From Pseudarthrobacter oxydans (lineage in GTDB: Bacteria > Actinomycetota > Actinomycetes > Actinomycetales > Micrococcaceae): a DNA stretch of 64,000 nucleotides. Under the pieces are notes generated by a model. That model ran no database searches. It saw nothing but the letters and a program-made list of their open reading frames with translations, and was not told the DNA's origin. Below, one piece after another: positions 1 through 8,397 of this stretch. The stretch's first letter is position 1, and the number at the start of each line of letters is the position of its first letter. The stretch is taken from positions 1 through 64,000 of the forward strand of contig NZ_JAUSSN010000009.1 in assembly GCF_030812335.1 (NCBI RefSeq). Reading direction: 5' to 3'. A program made the position numbers and the translations under genes.

Positions 1-130
<130 letters not shown>

Positions 131-463
131 CTAGATGTTGAAGCCCAGCGCGCGCATCTGGTCGCGGCCGTCTTCGGTGATCCGCTCCGGACCCCACGGC
201 GGCATCCATACCCAGTTGAGGCGCCATTCGTCGACGACCCCGTCCAGGGCCTTGCCGACCTGCTCCTCGATCACATCGGTGAGCGGGCAGGCGGCCGTGG
301 TGAGCGTCATGTCGATCAGCAGGGCGCCGTCGTCGTCCGAGTACTTCAGGCCGTACAGCAGGCCCAGATCAACGATGTTCACGCCCAGTTCGGGGTCGAT
401 GACATCCTTGAGTGCTTCTTCGACATCCTCGAGGCCCGTGCGGGCCACATTGAGTTCGGTCAT
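131..463 (-). CDS. sufT: Metal-sulfur cluster biosynthesis protein (SufT/MIP18 family)
   Basis: A 110-residue single-domain MIP18 (DUF59) protein that is thought to help mature or transfer Fe-S clusters to client proteins in the cytoplasm. The family core is visible as DPELGVNIVDLGLLY at residues 23-37, followed by the TLTTAACP segment with the conserved Cys59, and the usual WMPPWGPERIT-like C-terminal block. Length is normal for the family. It is the last gene of the suf operon, 12 bases after the sufC stop, with an AGGA ribosome-binding site ahead of the ATG. The sufT name is assigned from family and position; the function is inferred. Confidence 0.9.
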   Translation of the reverse strand: MTELNVARTGLEDVEEALKDVIDPELGVNIVDLGLLYGLKYSDDDGALLIDMTLTTAACPLTDVIEEQVGKALDGVVDEWRLNWVWMPPWGPERITEDGRDQMRALGFNI

Positions 464-475
464 TGCCAGTCCTAA

Positions 476-1273
476 CTAGGCCTGTGCTGCAGCGGAAGCG
501 GCAGCGATGGTGGCTGCTCCGGCGCCGGTGGCGTAGCGGTCGTAGCCTTCTTCTTCGAGGCGGTCGGCGAGCTCCGGGCCGCCCTCTTCCACTACCTGGC
601 CGTCAACGAACACGTGCACGAAGTCCGGCTTGATGTAGCGCAGGATCCGGGTGTAGTGCGTGATGAGCAGCGTGCCCATCTTGCCCTCGGAGTGGGCGCG
701 GTTGACGCCCTCGGAGACGACCTTGAGCGCGTCGACGTCCAGGCCGGAATCGGTCTCGTCCAGGATGGCGAACTTGGGCTTGAACAGCTCCAGCTGAAGG
801 ATCTCGACGCGCTTCTTCTCGCCGCCGGAGAAGCCCTCGTTGACGTTGCGCTGGGTGAAGTCGGCGTCGATGCGCAGCTGCGCCATGGCCGCCTTGACGT
901 CCTTGGTCCAGGTCCGCAGCTTGGGCGCTTCGCCGTCGATGGCGGTCTTGGCGGTCCGCAGGAAGTTCGTCATGCTCACGCCGGGAACCTCGACGGGGTA
1001 CTGCATGGCCAGGAACAGGCCGGCGCGGGCGCGCTCGTCGACGCTCATCGCGAGGACATCTTCGCCGTCCAGGGTGATGGTGCCGGTGGTGACGTTGTAG
1101 CGCGGGTGCCCGGCGATGGTGGATGCCAGGGTGGACTTGCCGGAACCATTCGGACCCATGATGGCGTGGGTTTCGCCGGTCCGGATGGTCAGGCTGACGC
1201 CCTTCAGGATTTCCTTCGTGCCCTGCTCGGTGTCAATGCTGACGTGCAGGTCCTTGATCTCAAGAGTAGACAT
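476..1273 (-). CDS. sufC: Fe-S cluster assembly ATPase SufC
   Basis: ATPase subunit of the SufBCD scaffold complex, an ABC-type ATPase without membrane partners that drives Fe-S cluster assembly on SufB-SufD. The 265-residue protein has a Walker A GPNGSGKST at residues 40-48, a FSGGEKKR signature and a Walker B ending in LDETDSGLD. The ATG at 1273 was chosen because AGAGGAGAAC lies just upstream and SufC proteins normally begin with a short MSTLEIKDL-like start; the frame stays open 12 codons further but without support. It follows the Rieske gene by 89 bases and precedes sufT by 12. Confidence 0.97.
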   Translation of the reverse strand: MSTLEIKDLHVSIDTEQGTKEILKGVSLTIRTGETHAIMGPNGSGKSTLASTIAGHPRYNVTTGTITLDGEDVLAMSVDERARAGLFLAMQYPVEVPGVSMTNFLRTAKTAIDGEAPKLRTWTKDVKAAMAQLRIDADFTQRNVNEGFSGGEKKRVEILQLELFKPKFAILDETDSGLDVDALKVVSEGVNRAHSEGKMGTLLITHYTRILRYIKPDFVHVFVDGQVVEEGGPELADRLEEEGYDRYATGAGAATIAAASAAAQA

Positions 1274-1362
1274 GTGCCTTGTTCTCCTCTGCACCGTGCC
1301 CTCCGGCACCGTGCGGTTTCTTGTCGATAAGTTCTGTTGTGCGGGTTGCCGGCTGCGGGCAG

Positions 1363-1722
1363 CTAGCTGAAGTTCGGGGCCGCGGCACCGTTCAGGACGT
1401 TGGTGAAGTCCACGTAGACCTCGTCATCCAGGACGGTCACGGCGAACACGGGGACAGGATCATAGGCCGGCAGCTGGAGCGGCTCGCCGCTGCGCAGATC
1501 GAACTGGGAGCCGTGGCCCCAACACTCGATCATGCAGCCCTCCACCTCACCTTCGGAGAGGGAGATGTCCGCATGCGAGCAGGTGTCGCCGATGGCGTGG
1601 ATCTCGCCCATCGAGTCCTTCACGATCGCGACAGGGTAGTCGTCGACCAGGATCCGCAGCGCCTGCTTGAGTTGGATCTCACTGGCGTTGCAGACGAGCT
1701 CGCCTCTTGGCTGTTCAGTCAT
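1363..1722 (-). CDS. Rieske [2Fe-2S] ferredoxin-like protein of the suf operon
   Basis: A 119-residue stand-alone Rieske domain protein of the non-heme iron oxygenase ferredoxin type. The cluster ligands are visible as CSH at residues 48-50 and CWGH at 67-70, that is C-x-H and C-x2-H, giving two Cys and two His. The protein is probably a cytoplasmic electron carrier. Its place between sufD and sufC, 32 bases after sufD, is common in actinobacterial suf operons and suggests it supplies electrons for cluster assembly or is itself an early client. The exact redox partner is unknown. Confidence 0.9.
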   Translation of the reverse strand: MTEQPRGELVCNASEIQLKQALRILVDDYPVAIVKDSMGEIHAIGDTCSHADISLSEGEVEGCMIECWGHGSQFDLRSGEPLQLPAYDPVPVFAVTVLDDEVYVDFTNVLNGAAAPNFS

Positions 1723-1754
1723 TGAAAAGTTTCCGTGTTCTCTAGTGCTGCGAA

Positions 1755-3041
1755 CTAGTTGTCCGTTGCCGCGAGCTCGCGCTCGACGGCGGCCGTGAGG
1801 CGCTCCTCGATGGCCGGAACCTTGATCTGCTGGATGATCTCGTTCAGGAAGCCGCGGACCACCAGGCGGCGGGCCACCTTTTCCGGAATGCCGCGGGCCA
1901 TCAGGTAGAACAGGTGCTGGTCATCGAACCGTCCGGTGGCGCTGGCGTGGCCGGCGCCGGCGATCAGGCCGGTCTCGATTTCCAGGTTCGGCACCGAGTC
2001 GGCGCGGGCGCCGTCGGTGAGGACCAGGTTGCGGTTGGCCTCGTAGGTGTCGGTGCCTTCTGCTTCCTTGCGGATCAGGACGTCACCCACCCAGACGGTG
2101 TGCGCGTTCCGGCCCTGCAGGGCGCCCTTGTACAGGACGTTGGACTTGCAGTTCGCAACCGCGTGGTCGACGAAGAGGCGCTGCTCCAGGTGCTGGCCGG
2201 CGTCGGCGAAGTACAGGCCGAACAGTTCCACCTCAGCGCCCGGGGCGGTGAAGCGCGCCGACGGGGTGACGCGCACGAGGTCGCCGCCGAGGCTGACGAC
2301 GATGTGCTTGAACTTGGCGTCGCGGCCGAGCTTGACCTGCTGCGAGGAGGCGTGCACGGCGTCGTCGTTCCATTCCTGGAGCGAGATGACGGTGAGCTGC
2401 GCGCCGTCCTCCACGAGGATTTCGACGTTCTCCGCCACGACCGCGGTGCCCTGGTGGTCCAGGACCACGACCGACTTGGAGAACTTCTCCGCGACAATCA
2501 CCACGTGCTGGGCGGAGGCCTCGGTGCCCTGGCCGGTCAGCAGGACGCTGACCTCGCCGTCGACCTGGGCCTCGGCCGGGACCGTGATGACGGTGGCTTC
2601 GGTGAAGTTCTCCCAGGCGTTCGCGGAGACTCGGTCCTCGGGGATCGCTGCCGAGCCGATCCGGCGGTCGTCGCGGCCGACGGTCTCCACGGTGACGCTG
2701 TCCGGGGCGGTGACGCTCACGGACGGTGCGGTGCCGTTGAGGACCTCGGTGTGCAGGCCGCGGAGGCGCTTGAGCGGGGTGAAGCGCCAGTCCTCCTCCA
2801 TGCCGGTCAGCGGCTTGAAGTCCGCCAGCTTGTAGGAGGTCAGGCGTCCGGCGCGTGAGCTGTCCGGAACGCCGACGCCGCCGCCGTGCGAGTGCCGCTT
2901 GACGGCTTCGCCGGCGAGCGGGGCCTTGGACTCCTTGGCGTTCAGCGGTGAAAGGCTTTCGCCTTCCTCCGTGAAGCCGTTGATGAACGGCTTGGCTGAG
3001 GGCGCGCCGATGCGGGCCTTTTCAGTAGTGATGTCAGTCAT
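1755..3041 (-). CDS. sufD: Fe-S cluster assembly protein SufD
   Basis: Scaffold subunit that pairs with SufB and SufC in Fe-S cluster assembly. The 428-residue protein has a variable N-terminal third followed by the SufBD beta-helix core, with the family C-terminal block around LFYLMARGIPEKVARRLVVRGFL. Its ATG overlaps the sufB stop by one base (TAATG), which predicts translational coupling and balanced SufB:SufD synthesis. The length matches other actinobacterial SufD proteins. It lies third in the operon after sufR and sufB. Confidence 0.96.
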   Translation of the reverse strand: MTDITTEKARIGAPSAKPFINGFTEEGESLSPLNAKESKAPLAGEAVKRHSHGGGVGVPDSSRAGRLTSYKLADFKPLTGMEEDWRFTPLKRLRGLHTEVLNGTAPSVSVTAPDSVTVETVGRDDRRIGSAAIPEDRVSANAWENFTEATVITVPAEAQVDGEVSVLLTGQGTEASAQHVVIVAEKFSKSVVVLDHQGTAVVAENVEILVEDGAQLTVISLQEWNDDAVHASSQQVKLGRDAKFKHIVVSLGGDLVRVTPSARFTAPGAEVELFGLYFADAGQHLEQRLFVDHAVANCKSNVLYKGALQGRNAHTVWVGDVLIRKEAEGTDTYEANRNLVLTDGARADSVPNLEIETGLIAGAGHASATGRFDDQHLFYLMARGIPEKVARRLVVRGFLNEIIQQIKVPAIEERLTAAVERELAATDN

Positions 3042-4504
3042 TAACCGACCGATCCTTCCATCTGCAGTTCAATCAGGCGGTTCAGCTCGAGGGCGTATTC
3101 CATCGGCAGCTCACGGGCAATCGGCTCGATGAAGCCGCGGACGATCATCGCCATGGCCTCGTCTTCACGCATGCCGCGGGACATCAGGTAGAACAGCTGC
3201 TCTTCGCTGACCCGCGAGACCGTGGCCTCGTGCCCCATCGTGACGTCATCCTCGCGGATGTCGATGTACGGGTACGTGTCCGAACGGCTGATGGTGTCCA
3301 CCAGGAGCGCGTCACAGCGGACCGTGTTGGCCGAGTGCTTGGCGCCTTCGCGGACCTGGACCAGGCCGCGGTAGGCGGCGCGGCCGCCGCCGCGGGCCAC
3401 GGACTTGGAGACGATCGAGCTTTTGGTGTTCGGCGCGATGTGGACCATCTTCGAGCCGGTGTCCTGGTGCTGGCCTTCGCCCGCAAACGCGATGGACAGC
3501 GTCTCGCCCTTTGCGCCCTCGCCGACGAGGTAGACGGCCGGGTACTTCATGGTGACCTTGGAGCCGATGTTGCCATCGATCCACTCCATCGTGGCGCCCT
3601 CTTCGCAGATGGCGCGCTTGGTGACCAGGTTGTACACGTTGGTGGACCAGTTCTGGATGGTCGTGTAGCGGACGCGGGCGCCCTTCTTCACGATGATTTC
3701 CACCACGGCGGAGTGCAGCGAATCCGAGGTGTAGATCGGCGCGGTGCAGCCCTCGATGTAGTGGACGTAGGAGTCCTCGTCCGCGATGATCAGCGTGCGC
3801 TCGAACTGGCCCATGTTTTCCGTGTTGATGCGGAAGTAGGCCTGCAGCGGGATGTCCACGTGGACGCCCTTGGGGACGTACACGAAGGAACCGCCGGACC
3901 AGACAGCCGTGTTCAGCGAGGCGAACTTGTTGTCGCCGACCGGGATGATGGTGCCGAAGTACTCCTGGAAGATCTCCGGGTGCTCGCGCAGCGCGGTGTC
4001 CGTGTCCAGGAAGATGACGCCCTGCTGTTCCAGGTCCTCGCGGATCTGGTGGTAGACGACCTCGGACTCGTACTGGGCGGCGACACCGGAGACGAGGCGG
4101 CTGCGCTCGGCTTCCGGGATGCCCAGCTTCTCATAGGTGTTCCGGATGTCCTCGGGAAGGTCTTCCCAGGTGTTGGCCTGCTTTTCCGTAGACCGCACGA
4201 AGTACTTGATGTTGTCGAAGTCGATGCCGGAGAGGTCTGCGCCCCAGGTCGGCATAGGCTTGCGGTCGAAGTACTTCAGACCCTTGAGGCGCAGGTCCAG
4301 CATCCACTTCGGCTCACTCTTCTTGGCCGAAATGTCGCGGACGACGTCCTCGTTGATGCCGCGGCGGGCGTTGGCTCCGACGTCGTTCTTGTCGGACCAG
4401 CCGTACTCATAGGTTCCGATTCCGTGGAGCTCGGGATTCTTTTCCAGAATCTCCGAGATCACAGTGGATTCAGCAACCTTCTTCTCTGATAGTTGGTCCG
4501 TCAT
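3041..4504 (-). CDS. sufB: Fe-S cluster assembly protein SufB
   Basis: Core scaffold on which the SufBCD complex builds Fe-S clusters, 487 residues. The N-terminus MTDQLSEKK and the highly conserved block [13 protein letters not shown] near residue 370 identify it, as does the closing segment [18 protein letters not shown]. The ATG at 4504 overlaps the sufR stop by one base (TGATG), and the long open frame upstream of it is only a shadow of sufR. No intein is present, although SufB is a frequent intein host in actinobacteria. Confidence 0.98.
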   Translation of the reverse strand: MTDQLSEKKVAESTVISEILEKNPELHGIGTYEYGWSDKNDVGANARRGINEDVVRDISAKKSEPKWMLDLRLKGLKYFDRKPMPTWGADLSGIDFDNIKYFVRSTEKQANTWEDLPEDIRNTYEKLGIPEAERSRLVSGVAAQYESEVVYHQIREDLEQQGVIFLDTDTALREHPEIFQEYFGTIIPVGDNKFASLNTAVWSGGSFVYVPKGVHVDIPLQAYFRINTENMGQFERTLIIADEDSYVHYIEGCTAPIYTSDSLHSAVVEIIVKKGARVRYTTIQNWSTNVYNLVTKRAICEEGATMEWIDGNIGSKVTMKYPAVYLVGEGAKGETLSIAFAGEGQHQDTGSKMVHIAPNTKSSIVSKSVARGGGRAAYRGLVQVREGAKHSANTVRCDALLVDTISRSDTYPYIDIREDDVTMGHEATVSRVSEEQLFYLMSRGMREDEAMAMIVRGFIEPIARELPMEYALELNRLIELQMEGSVG

Positions 4505-5376
4505 CACGGCCTTTCTTGCAGATGGTTGGATACTTCGTCCAGGCTGCCCGGGGTGGTTGCGGGACTGTGAGGCCCCCTGGCCGGACGGCCTGTAGGTATG
4601 TGGGTGGTGCAGACGTGCCCGCCGCGAGCCAGCGTGGAGAGCCGGCGGACGTCGACGCCGACCAGCCGGGAGAACACGTCGGTCTCGACGTCGCAGAACA
4701 CCGGGAACTGCGCGGCCAGTTGCTGGATGGGGCAGTGTCCCTGGCAGAGCTGGACGCTGGAGAGCGCCGCCGGGAGGGGGGCCTTGGCCTCGATCGAGGT
4801 GGTGGAGGCTACGAACCCGTCGCGGCTCAGCGCCTCGGACAGGGCCTGGGCGCGGGCGGTGATGTCCGGGCCGGCGGCGTCGATTTCCGGCGCGTAGCGG
4901 CGTTCCATCTCGCCGAAGCGTTCGACGGCGAACTGCCGCACGGCGTCGGGCCCGGCCATTTCGCCGAGGCGCTGCAGGGCCAGGGTGGCGATGTCCAGGT
5001 AGTCGTTGCCGAGCGTGGACTGGCCCTGGGAACTGAGGACATAGCGGCGGGCGGGGCGCCCTGCCCCGGCGCCGGCCCGGGCCGCGCGCTTGACCTCGAT
5101 CACGCCGCTGCGTGAGAGGTGGTCCAGGTGCCGCCGGACCGCGGCGGGGGTGAACCCGAGCAGGTCGCCGAGTTCGGCGGCGCTGATGGGGCCGTGTTCC
5201 AGTACTGCGTTCAGCACGCGGTCGCGGGTGCGCTCTTCGGCGTCGACCGCCGGGAAGGCGGTGGCCGCCTGGGCCGCCGCGGATCCCGCCGCGACGGATC
5301 CCGCTGGCGCCGACGCGCCAGGGGCCACGCGCAGGCGGCCGCGCCCGGCGGGCGCAACAGAAGTTGAGGAGCTCAT
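4504..5376 (-). CDS. sufR: SufR-type Fe-S-sensing transcriptional repressor
   Basis: About 290 residues. An N-terminal winged helix-turn-helix of the ArsR/DeoR-like type ([20 protein letters not shown] region) is followed by a C-terminal domain carrying CQGHC, a further VFC and HVCTTH cysteines, the expected ligands for a regulatory Fe-S cluster. In relatives SufR represses its own suf operon and releases DNA when clusters are scarce. It is the first gene and is coupled to sufB by a one-base overlap. The ATG at 5376 is preferred; a GTG at 5385 is in frame. Neither has a good ribosome-binding site, which matters because a seven-codon upstream ORF ends exactly on the ATG. Confidence 0.88.
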   Translation of the reverse strand: MSSSTSVAPAGRGRLRVAPGASAPAGSVAAGSAAAQAATAFPAVDAEERTRDRVLNAVLEHGPISAAELGDLLGFTPAAVRRHLDHLSRSGVIEVKRAARAGAGAGRPARRYVLSSQGQSTLGNDYLDIATLALQRLGEMAGPDAVRQFAVERFGEMERRYAPEIDAAGPDITARAQALSEALSRDGFVASTTSIEAKAPLPAALSSVQLCQGHCPIQQLAAQFPVFCDVETDVFSRLVGVDVRRLSTLARGGHVCTTHIPTGRPARGPHSPATTPGSLDEVSNHLQERP

Positions 5377-5396
5377 GGAATACACAACACAATCAT
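5373..5396 (-). CDS. Candidate leaderless upstream ORF of sufR (MIVLCIP)
   Basis: A seven-codon reading frame, MIVLCIP then TGA, starts with ATG at 5396 and stops so that TGA overlaps the sufR ATG as ATGA. A TAAATT hexamer at 5402-5407 ends five bases before this ATG, so a transcript from it would begin at or next to the start codon. The frame contains one cysteine codon. Cysteine-containing leaderless upstream ORFs are known regulators of sulfur genes in mycobacteria. Whether this one is translated is inference; it is too short for any statistical support. Confidence 0.35.
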   Translation of the reverse strand: MIVLCIP

Positions 5397-5401
5397 GTCG
5401 T

Positions 5402-5407
5402 AATTTA
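5402..5407 (-). promoter_or_regulatory. Probable -10 element of the suf operon
   Basis: TAAATT on the minus strand, five bases before the small upstream ORF and 25 bases before the preferred sufR ATG. No convincing -35 hexamer was seen. The AT-rich patch stands out in otherwise GC-rich DNA between the divergent sufR and ABC-transporter genes. Confidence 0.45.
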
Positions 5408-5534
5408 GTCCCCCGGGCCAGTAAGGCATGGCTATCCTCGGCCCCCGGCGGGAGCAGCCGCCTTGAACCGCCGCCGTGCGCCGTTCCCCGGCCCGGGTCC
5501 GGCCGCCGGCCGGACCCGGGCGTACTACATCCCG

Positions 5535-5540
5535 TAGAAT
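5535..5540 (+). promoter_or_regulatory. -10 element giving a leaderless ABC-transporter mRNA
   Basis: TAGAAT ends six bases before a GTG at 5547, so transcription would start on the start codon. The same spacing recurs at many genes in this window. No ribosome-binding site is visible between it and the coding sequence. Confidence 0.6.
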
Positions 5541-5546
5541 GCTGTG

Positions 5547-6515
5547 GTGCGATCCCCCGAATCCCCCGTCCTGTCCATCAGCGGGCTAGTCAAGGATGTA
5601 GGGCCGCTGCCCACCCTCGACGGCAAAATGCTGCGCGTGGTCAGCGGCCTTTCCCTCGTCGCCGAACGCGGACAGGTCACGGCCCTGCTGGGGGCCAACG
5701 GCGCGGGCAAGACCACCACCATCGAATGCGCGCAGGGCCTGCAGAAACGCACGCACGGCAGCATCAGCCTCCTCGGGGAGGACCCGGACACCGCGGGGGC
5801 CGCACTCCGGGCCCGCGTCGGGGTAATGCTCCAGGACGGCGGGCTGCCGCCGTCGGCCCGTCCCATTCCCCTGCTCAAGCATATTGCCGGGATGTACCAG
5901 GACCCGTGGCCGGTCGGGGAGCTCATCGAGCGGCTGGGGATCGACACGTTCAGCCGGACGTCCGTGCGGCGGCTGTCCGGCGGGCAGAAGCAGCGGCTCG
6001 CGCTCGCGGCCGCGCTGGTGGGCAACCCCGAGGTGCTCTTCCTGGACGAGCCGAGCGCCGGCCTGGACCCGCAGTCGCGCCAGCTCGTATTCGAGCTCAT
6101 CTCCGAACTCCGGAACCGCGGGATGGGGATCGTCCTGACCACCCACCTGATGGATGACGCCCAGCGCCTCGCCGATTATGTCTACATCATCGACGCCGGC
6201 CGCAACGTTGCCGAGGGGACCGTCGCGCAGCTCCTGCAGCACCCCCTCCCCCCGGAGGCCGGGGAGCAGCACATCCGCACCCTGCTGTTCGAGACCGACC
6301 CCGGACTGGATTTCACCGGAGTGCTGCCCGACGGCGTCAACGTCACCGAGGCGCGGGCCGGCAGCTACGCCGCCACCGGCGCGCTGACCGCCGCGGACCT
6401 CGCGGCCATCACCGCGTGGTGGGCCGCGCGGGGCATTATGCCCCGCTCGCTGAGCCTTGAAGCCCGCAGCCTTGAGGACGTCTTTCTCGACATCTCCGGA
6501 AGGGAGATCCGATGA
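5547..6515 (+). CDS. ABC transporter ATP-binding protein
   Basis: A 322-residue nucleotide-binding subunit of an ABC-2-type exporter. Visible motifs are Walker A GANGAGKTT, signature LSGGQKQR and Walker B VLFLDEPSAGLD, with an H-loop at TTHLMDDA; the C-terminal third is a variable extension typical of multidrug/antibiotic exporter ATPases. It overlaps the permease gene by four bases (ATGA). Two GTG codons stand in tandem at 5544 and 5547; the second is exactly seven bases after a TAGAAT -10 box and is preferred as a leaderless start. The substrate is unknown. The position before ctaA is common in Arthrobacter-like genomes. Confidence 0.9.
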   Translation: MRSPESPVLSISGLVKDVGPLPTLDGKMLRVVSGLSLVAERGQVTALLGANGAGKTTTIECAQGLQKRTHGSISLLGEDPDTAGAALRARVGVMLQDGGLPPSARPIPLLKHIAGMYQDPWPVGELIERLGIDTFSRTSVRRLSGGQKQRLALAAALVGNPEVLFLDEPSAGLDPQSRQLVFELISELRNRGMGIVLTTHLMDDAQRLADYVYIIDAGRNVAEGTVAQLLQHPLPPEAGEQHIRTLLFETDPGLDFTGVLPDGVNVTEARAGSYAATGALTAADLAAITAWWAARGIMPRSLSLEARSLEDVFLDISGREIR

Positions 6516-7336
6516 CCAGCGATAGTGCCGCCCTGGGCAGCGCACCGCCCGGCAGCGCACGGCCCGTCAGCGCCGCGCCGGACCGTTCCCCTGGCAGTGC
6601 CCCGGCCCCGCTGCTGCGGCGCATCGCGCTGCAGGGCAAGTACGAGACGATCACCATGCTCCGGAACGGCGAACAGCTGATCCTGGCGGTCGTGCTGCCG
6701 CTGCTGGCCATGGTGGGACTGACGGTCACGCCCCTGCTGGACGGCTTCGGCGCGAGCCGGATCAATGTTGCCGTGCCGGGGATCCTCGCGCTGTGTGCCA
6801 TGTCCACCGCGTTCACCGGCCAGGGCATCTCCACGGGTTTTGACCGCCGCTACGGGGTCCTGCGGTTCCTCTCCACCACTCCCCTGGGGCGCACCGGTCT
6901 GATCGCCGGGAAAGTCCTTGCGGTCCTCGCGGTCCTGGCGCTGCAGGTGCTGGTGGTCACGGCCGTGGCCCTGCTGCTGGGCTGGCAGCCGGATCCGCTG
7001 GGCTGGGCCCCGGGGCTGGCGCTGCTGGTGCTCGGTGCGGCGGCCTTCACGGCGCTGGGCCTGCTTGTTGCCGGGACCGTCCGGCCGGAGGCGACCCTCG
7101 CGATCACCAACCTGCTGTGGATCCTGCTTGGTGCCCTCGGCGGGATCGTGATCCCGGCCGAGCGGCTGCCCGCCCTGCTGGAGTCGATCGTGCACTTTCT
7201 CCCCTCCGGCGCCCTGGGACAGGCCATGAGGGAAGCCTTCCTGTCGGGGACCGTCAGCCCGGTCCCGGTACTTGTCCTGCTGCTCTGGACGGCGATCGCC
7301 GGCGGCGCAGCCACCCGTTGGTTCAAATGGAATTGA
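6512..7336 (+). CDS. ABC-2 type transporter permease
   Basis: Membrane subunit of the same exporter, 274 residues. After a soluble, alanine/proline-rich N-terminus of about 40 residues come roughly six hydrophobic segments, for example LILAVVLPLLAMVGL and VLAVLALQVLVVTAVALLLG, and the ABC-2 family feature GIVIPAERLPALL near the C-terminus. Start ATG lies in the ATGA overlap with the ATPase gene, so the two are co-translated. Cargo is not predictable from the sequence. Confidence 0.88.
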   Translation: MTSDSAALGSAPPGSARPVSAAPDRSPGSAPAPLLRRIALQGKYETITMLRNGEQLILAVVLPLLAMVGLTVTPLLDGFGASRINVAVPGILALCAMSTAFTGQGISTGFDRRYGVLRFLSTTPLGRTGLIAGKVLAVLAVLALQVLVVTAVALLLGWQPDPLGWAPGLALLVLGAAAFTALGLLVAGTVRPEATLAITNLLWILLGALGGIVIPAERLPALLESIVHFLPSGALGQAMREAFLSGTVSPVPVLVLLLWTAIAGGAATRWFKWN

Positions 7337-7343
7337 GAAAACT

Positions 7344-8288
7344 GTGAGCACGGCCTCCCGCCCTCCCCGGACCGCGTCCCGGAACATCGCCTGGCTGCCC
7401 GTCACCGTCAACACGACGGTGCAGCGGCTGGCGGTGCTGTCCCTGATCGGCCAGACCGTCCTGATCGTGACCGGCGGCGCGGTCCGTCTCACCTCGTCGG
7501 GCCTGGGCTGCCCCACGTGGCCGCGCTGCACGGACTCGTCGCTCGTGAATACCCCGGAAATGGGCATCCACGGCATCATCGAATTCGGCAACCGCCTCCT
7601 GACGTTCGCGCTGGCCGCCGTCGCCGTCGCCATGCTGGTGTATCTCTGGAACCTCCGCAGGGAACGCCGCGACCTCTTCGTGCTGGCCCTGGGCCTGCTC
7701 GCCAGCATCCCGGCGCAGGCCGTCATCGGCGGCATCACGGTGCTGACCCAGCTGAACCCCTGGGTCGTCGGCCTGCACTTCCTGGTCTCCATGGCGCTCG
7801 TGGTCGTGGCCACCCTGCTGGTCAACCGTGCCTACGGGCGGACGGGCCGCTTCCGGGTCGCTGAACTGCCGGCCCTGCCGGGTGTCGCGCGCCCGCTGAT
7901 GACCGCCGTCGCGCTGTTCTCCGCCCTGGCCGTCTGCCTGGGCGTTGTCGTCACCGGCGCGGGCCCGCACGCGGGCGACGCCGACGCGCCGCGCAACAAC
8001 CTGGACTGGGACCTGTTCTCGCACATTCACGCGGCGCCGGCCTACCTGGTGACCGCCGGGGCGCTGTTCGCGCTCTACCTCGTCCTCCGCGACCGGATCC
8101 CCGGCCCGTTCCGCACCGCCGTCGTGATGCTCCTGGGTGTCACCGTGCTGCAGGCCGCCATCGGCTTCACCCAGTACTACAACGGCATCCCGGCGCTCCT
8201 GGTCGCGGCGCACATGCTCGCCGCCGCCCTGCTGATGAGCGCGGCCACCAACGCCGCCGACCTGGCCCGCAGCAGCCCGGTCAAGTAG
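7344..8288 (+). CDS. ctaA: Heme A synthase (COX15/CtaA family)
   Basis: Membrane enzyme that oxidises the C8 methyl group of heme O to give heme A for cytochrome aa3 oxidase. The 314-residue protein has about eight membrane segments, the family N-terminus GGAVRLTSSGLGCPTWPRC, and conserved histidines in the HGIIEFGNR and HFLVSMALV helices that should bind heme. The GTG at 7344 is chosen because it lies seven bases after the permease stop; the upstream extension of the frame would lie inside that gene. It faces ctaB, which makes the preceding intermediate. Confidence 0.93.
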   Translation: MSTASRPPRTASRNIAWLPVTVNTTVQRLAVLSLIGQTVLIVTGGAVRLTSSGLGCPTWPRCTDSSLVNTPEMGIHGIIEFGNRLLTFALAAVAVAMLVYLWNLRRERRDLFVLALGLLASIPAQAVIGGITVLTQLNPWVVGLHFLVSMALVVVATLLVNRAYGRTGRFRVAELPALPGVARPLMTAVALFSALAVCLGVVVTGAGPHAGDADAPRNNLDWDLFSHIHAAPAYLVTAGALFALYLVLRDRIPGPFRTAVVMLLGVTVLQAAIGFTQYYNGIPALLVAAHMLAAALLMSAATNAADLARSSPVK

Positions 8289-8316
8289 CCGCCGCACCCC
8301 CAGCCGCACACAAAAC

Positions 8317-8377
8317 AACGCGGGGTCACTTACGGCCCATTCCGGGAGTCCGGATGGGCCGTAAGTGACCCCGCGTT
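8317..8377. terminator. Bidirectional terminator between ctaA and ctaB (24-bp perfect inverted repeat)
   Basis: Left arm 8317-8340 and right arm 8354-8377 are perfectly complementary over 24 bases, with a 13-base loop. The stem is flanked by A-rich sequence on the left and GTTGGTGTT on the right. It sits between convergent genes, 28 bases after the ctaA stop and 20 bases past the ctaB stop, so it could end both transcripts. The stem is much longer than a typical intrinsic terminator, and the same arms could belong to a dispersed repeat family. Confidence 0.8.
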
Positions 8378-8397
8378 GGTGTTGCGGAGGGGCGGGG

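Noticed and set aside
1914..2858. Long plus-strand frame antisense to sufD, and similar antisense frames opposite uvrC, uvrA, rpsA, pgi-zwf and polA
   Set aside because: Typical GC-rich shadow frames; composition is Ala/Gly/Arg/Val-rich and no start signals or family motifs are present.
3041..4504. Possible SufB intein
   Set aside because: The frame is continuous at normal length (487 residues) with no intein blocks.
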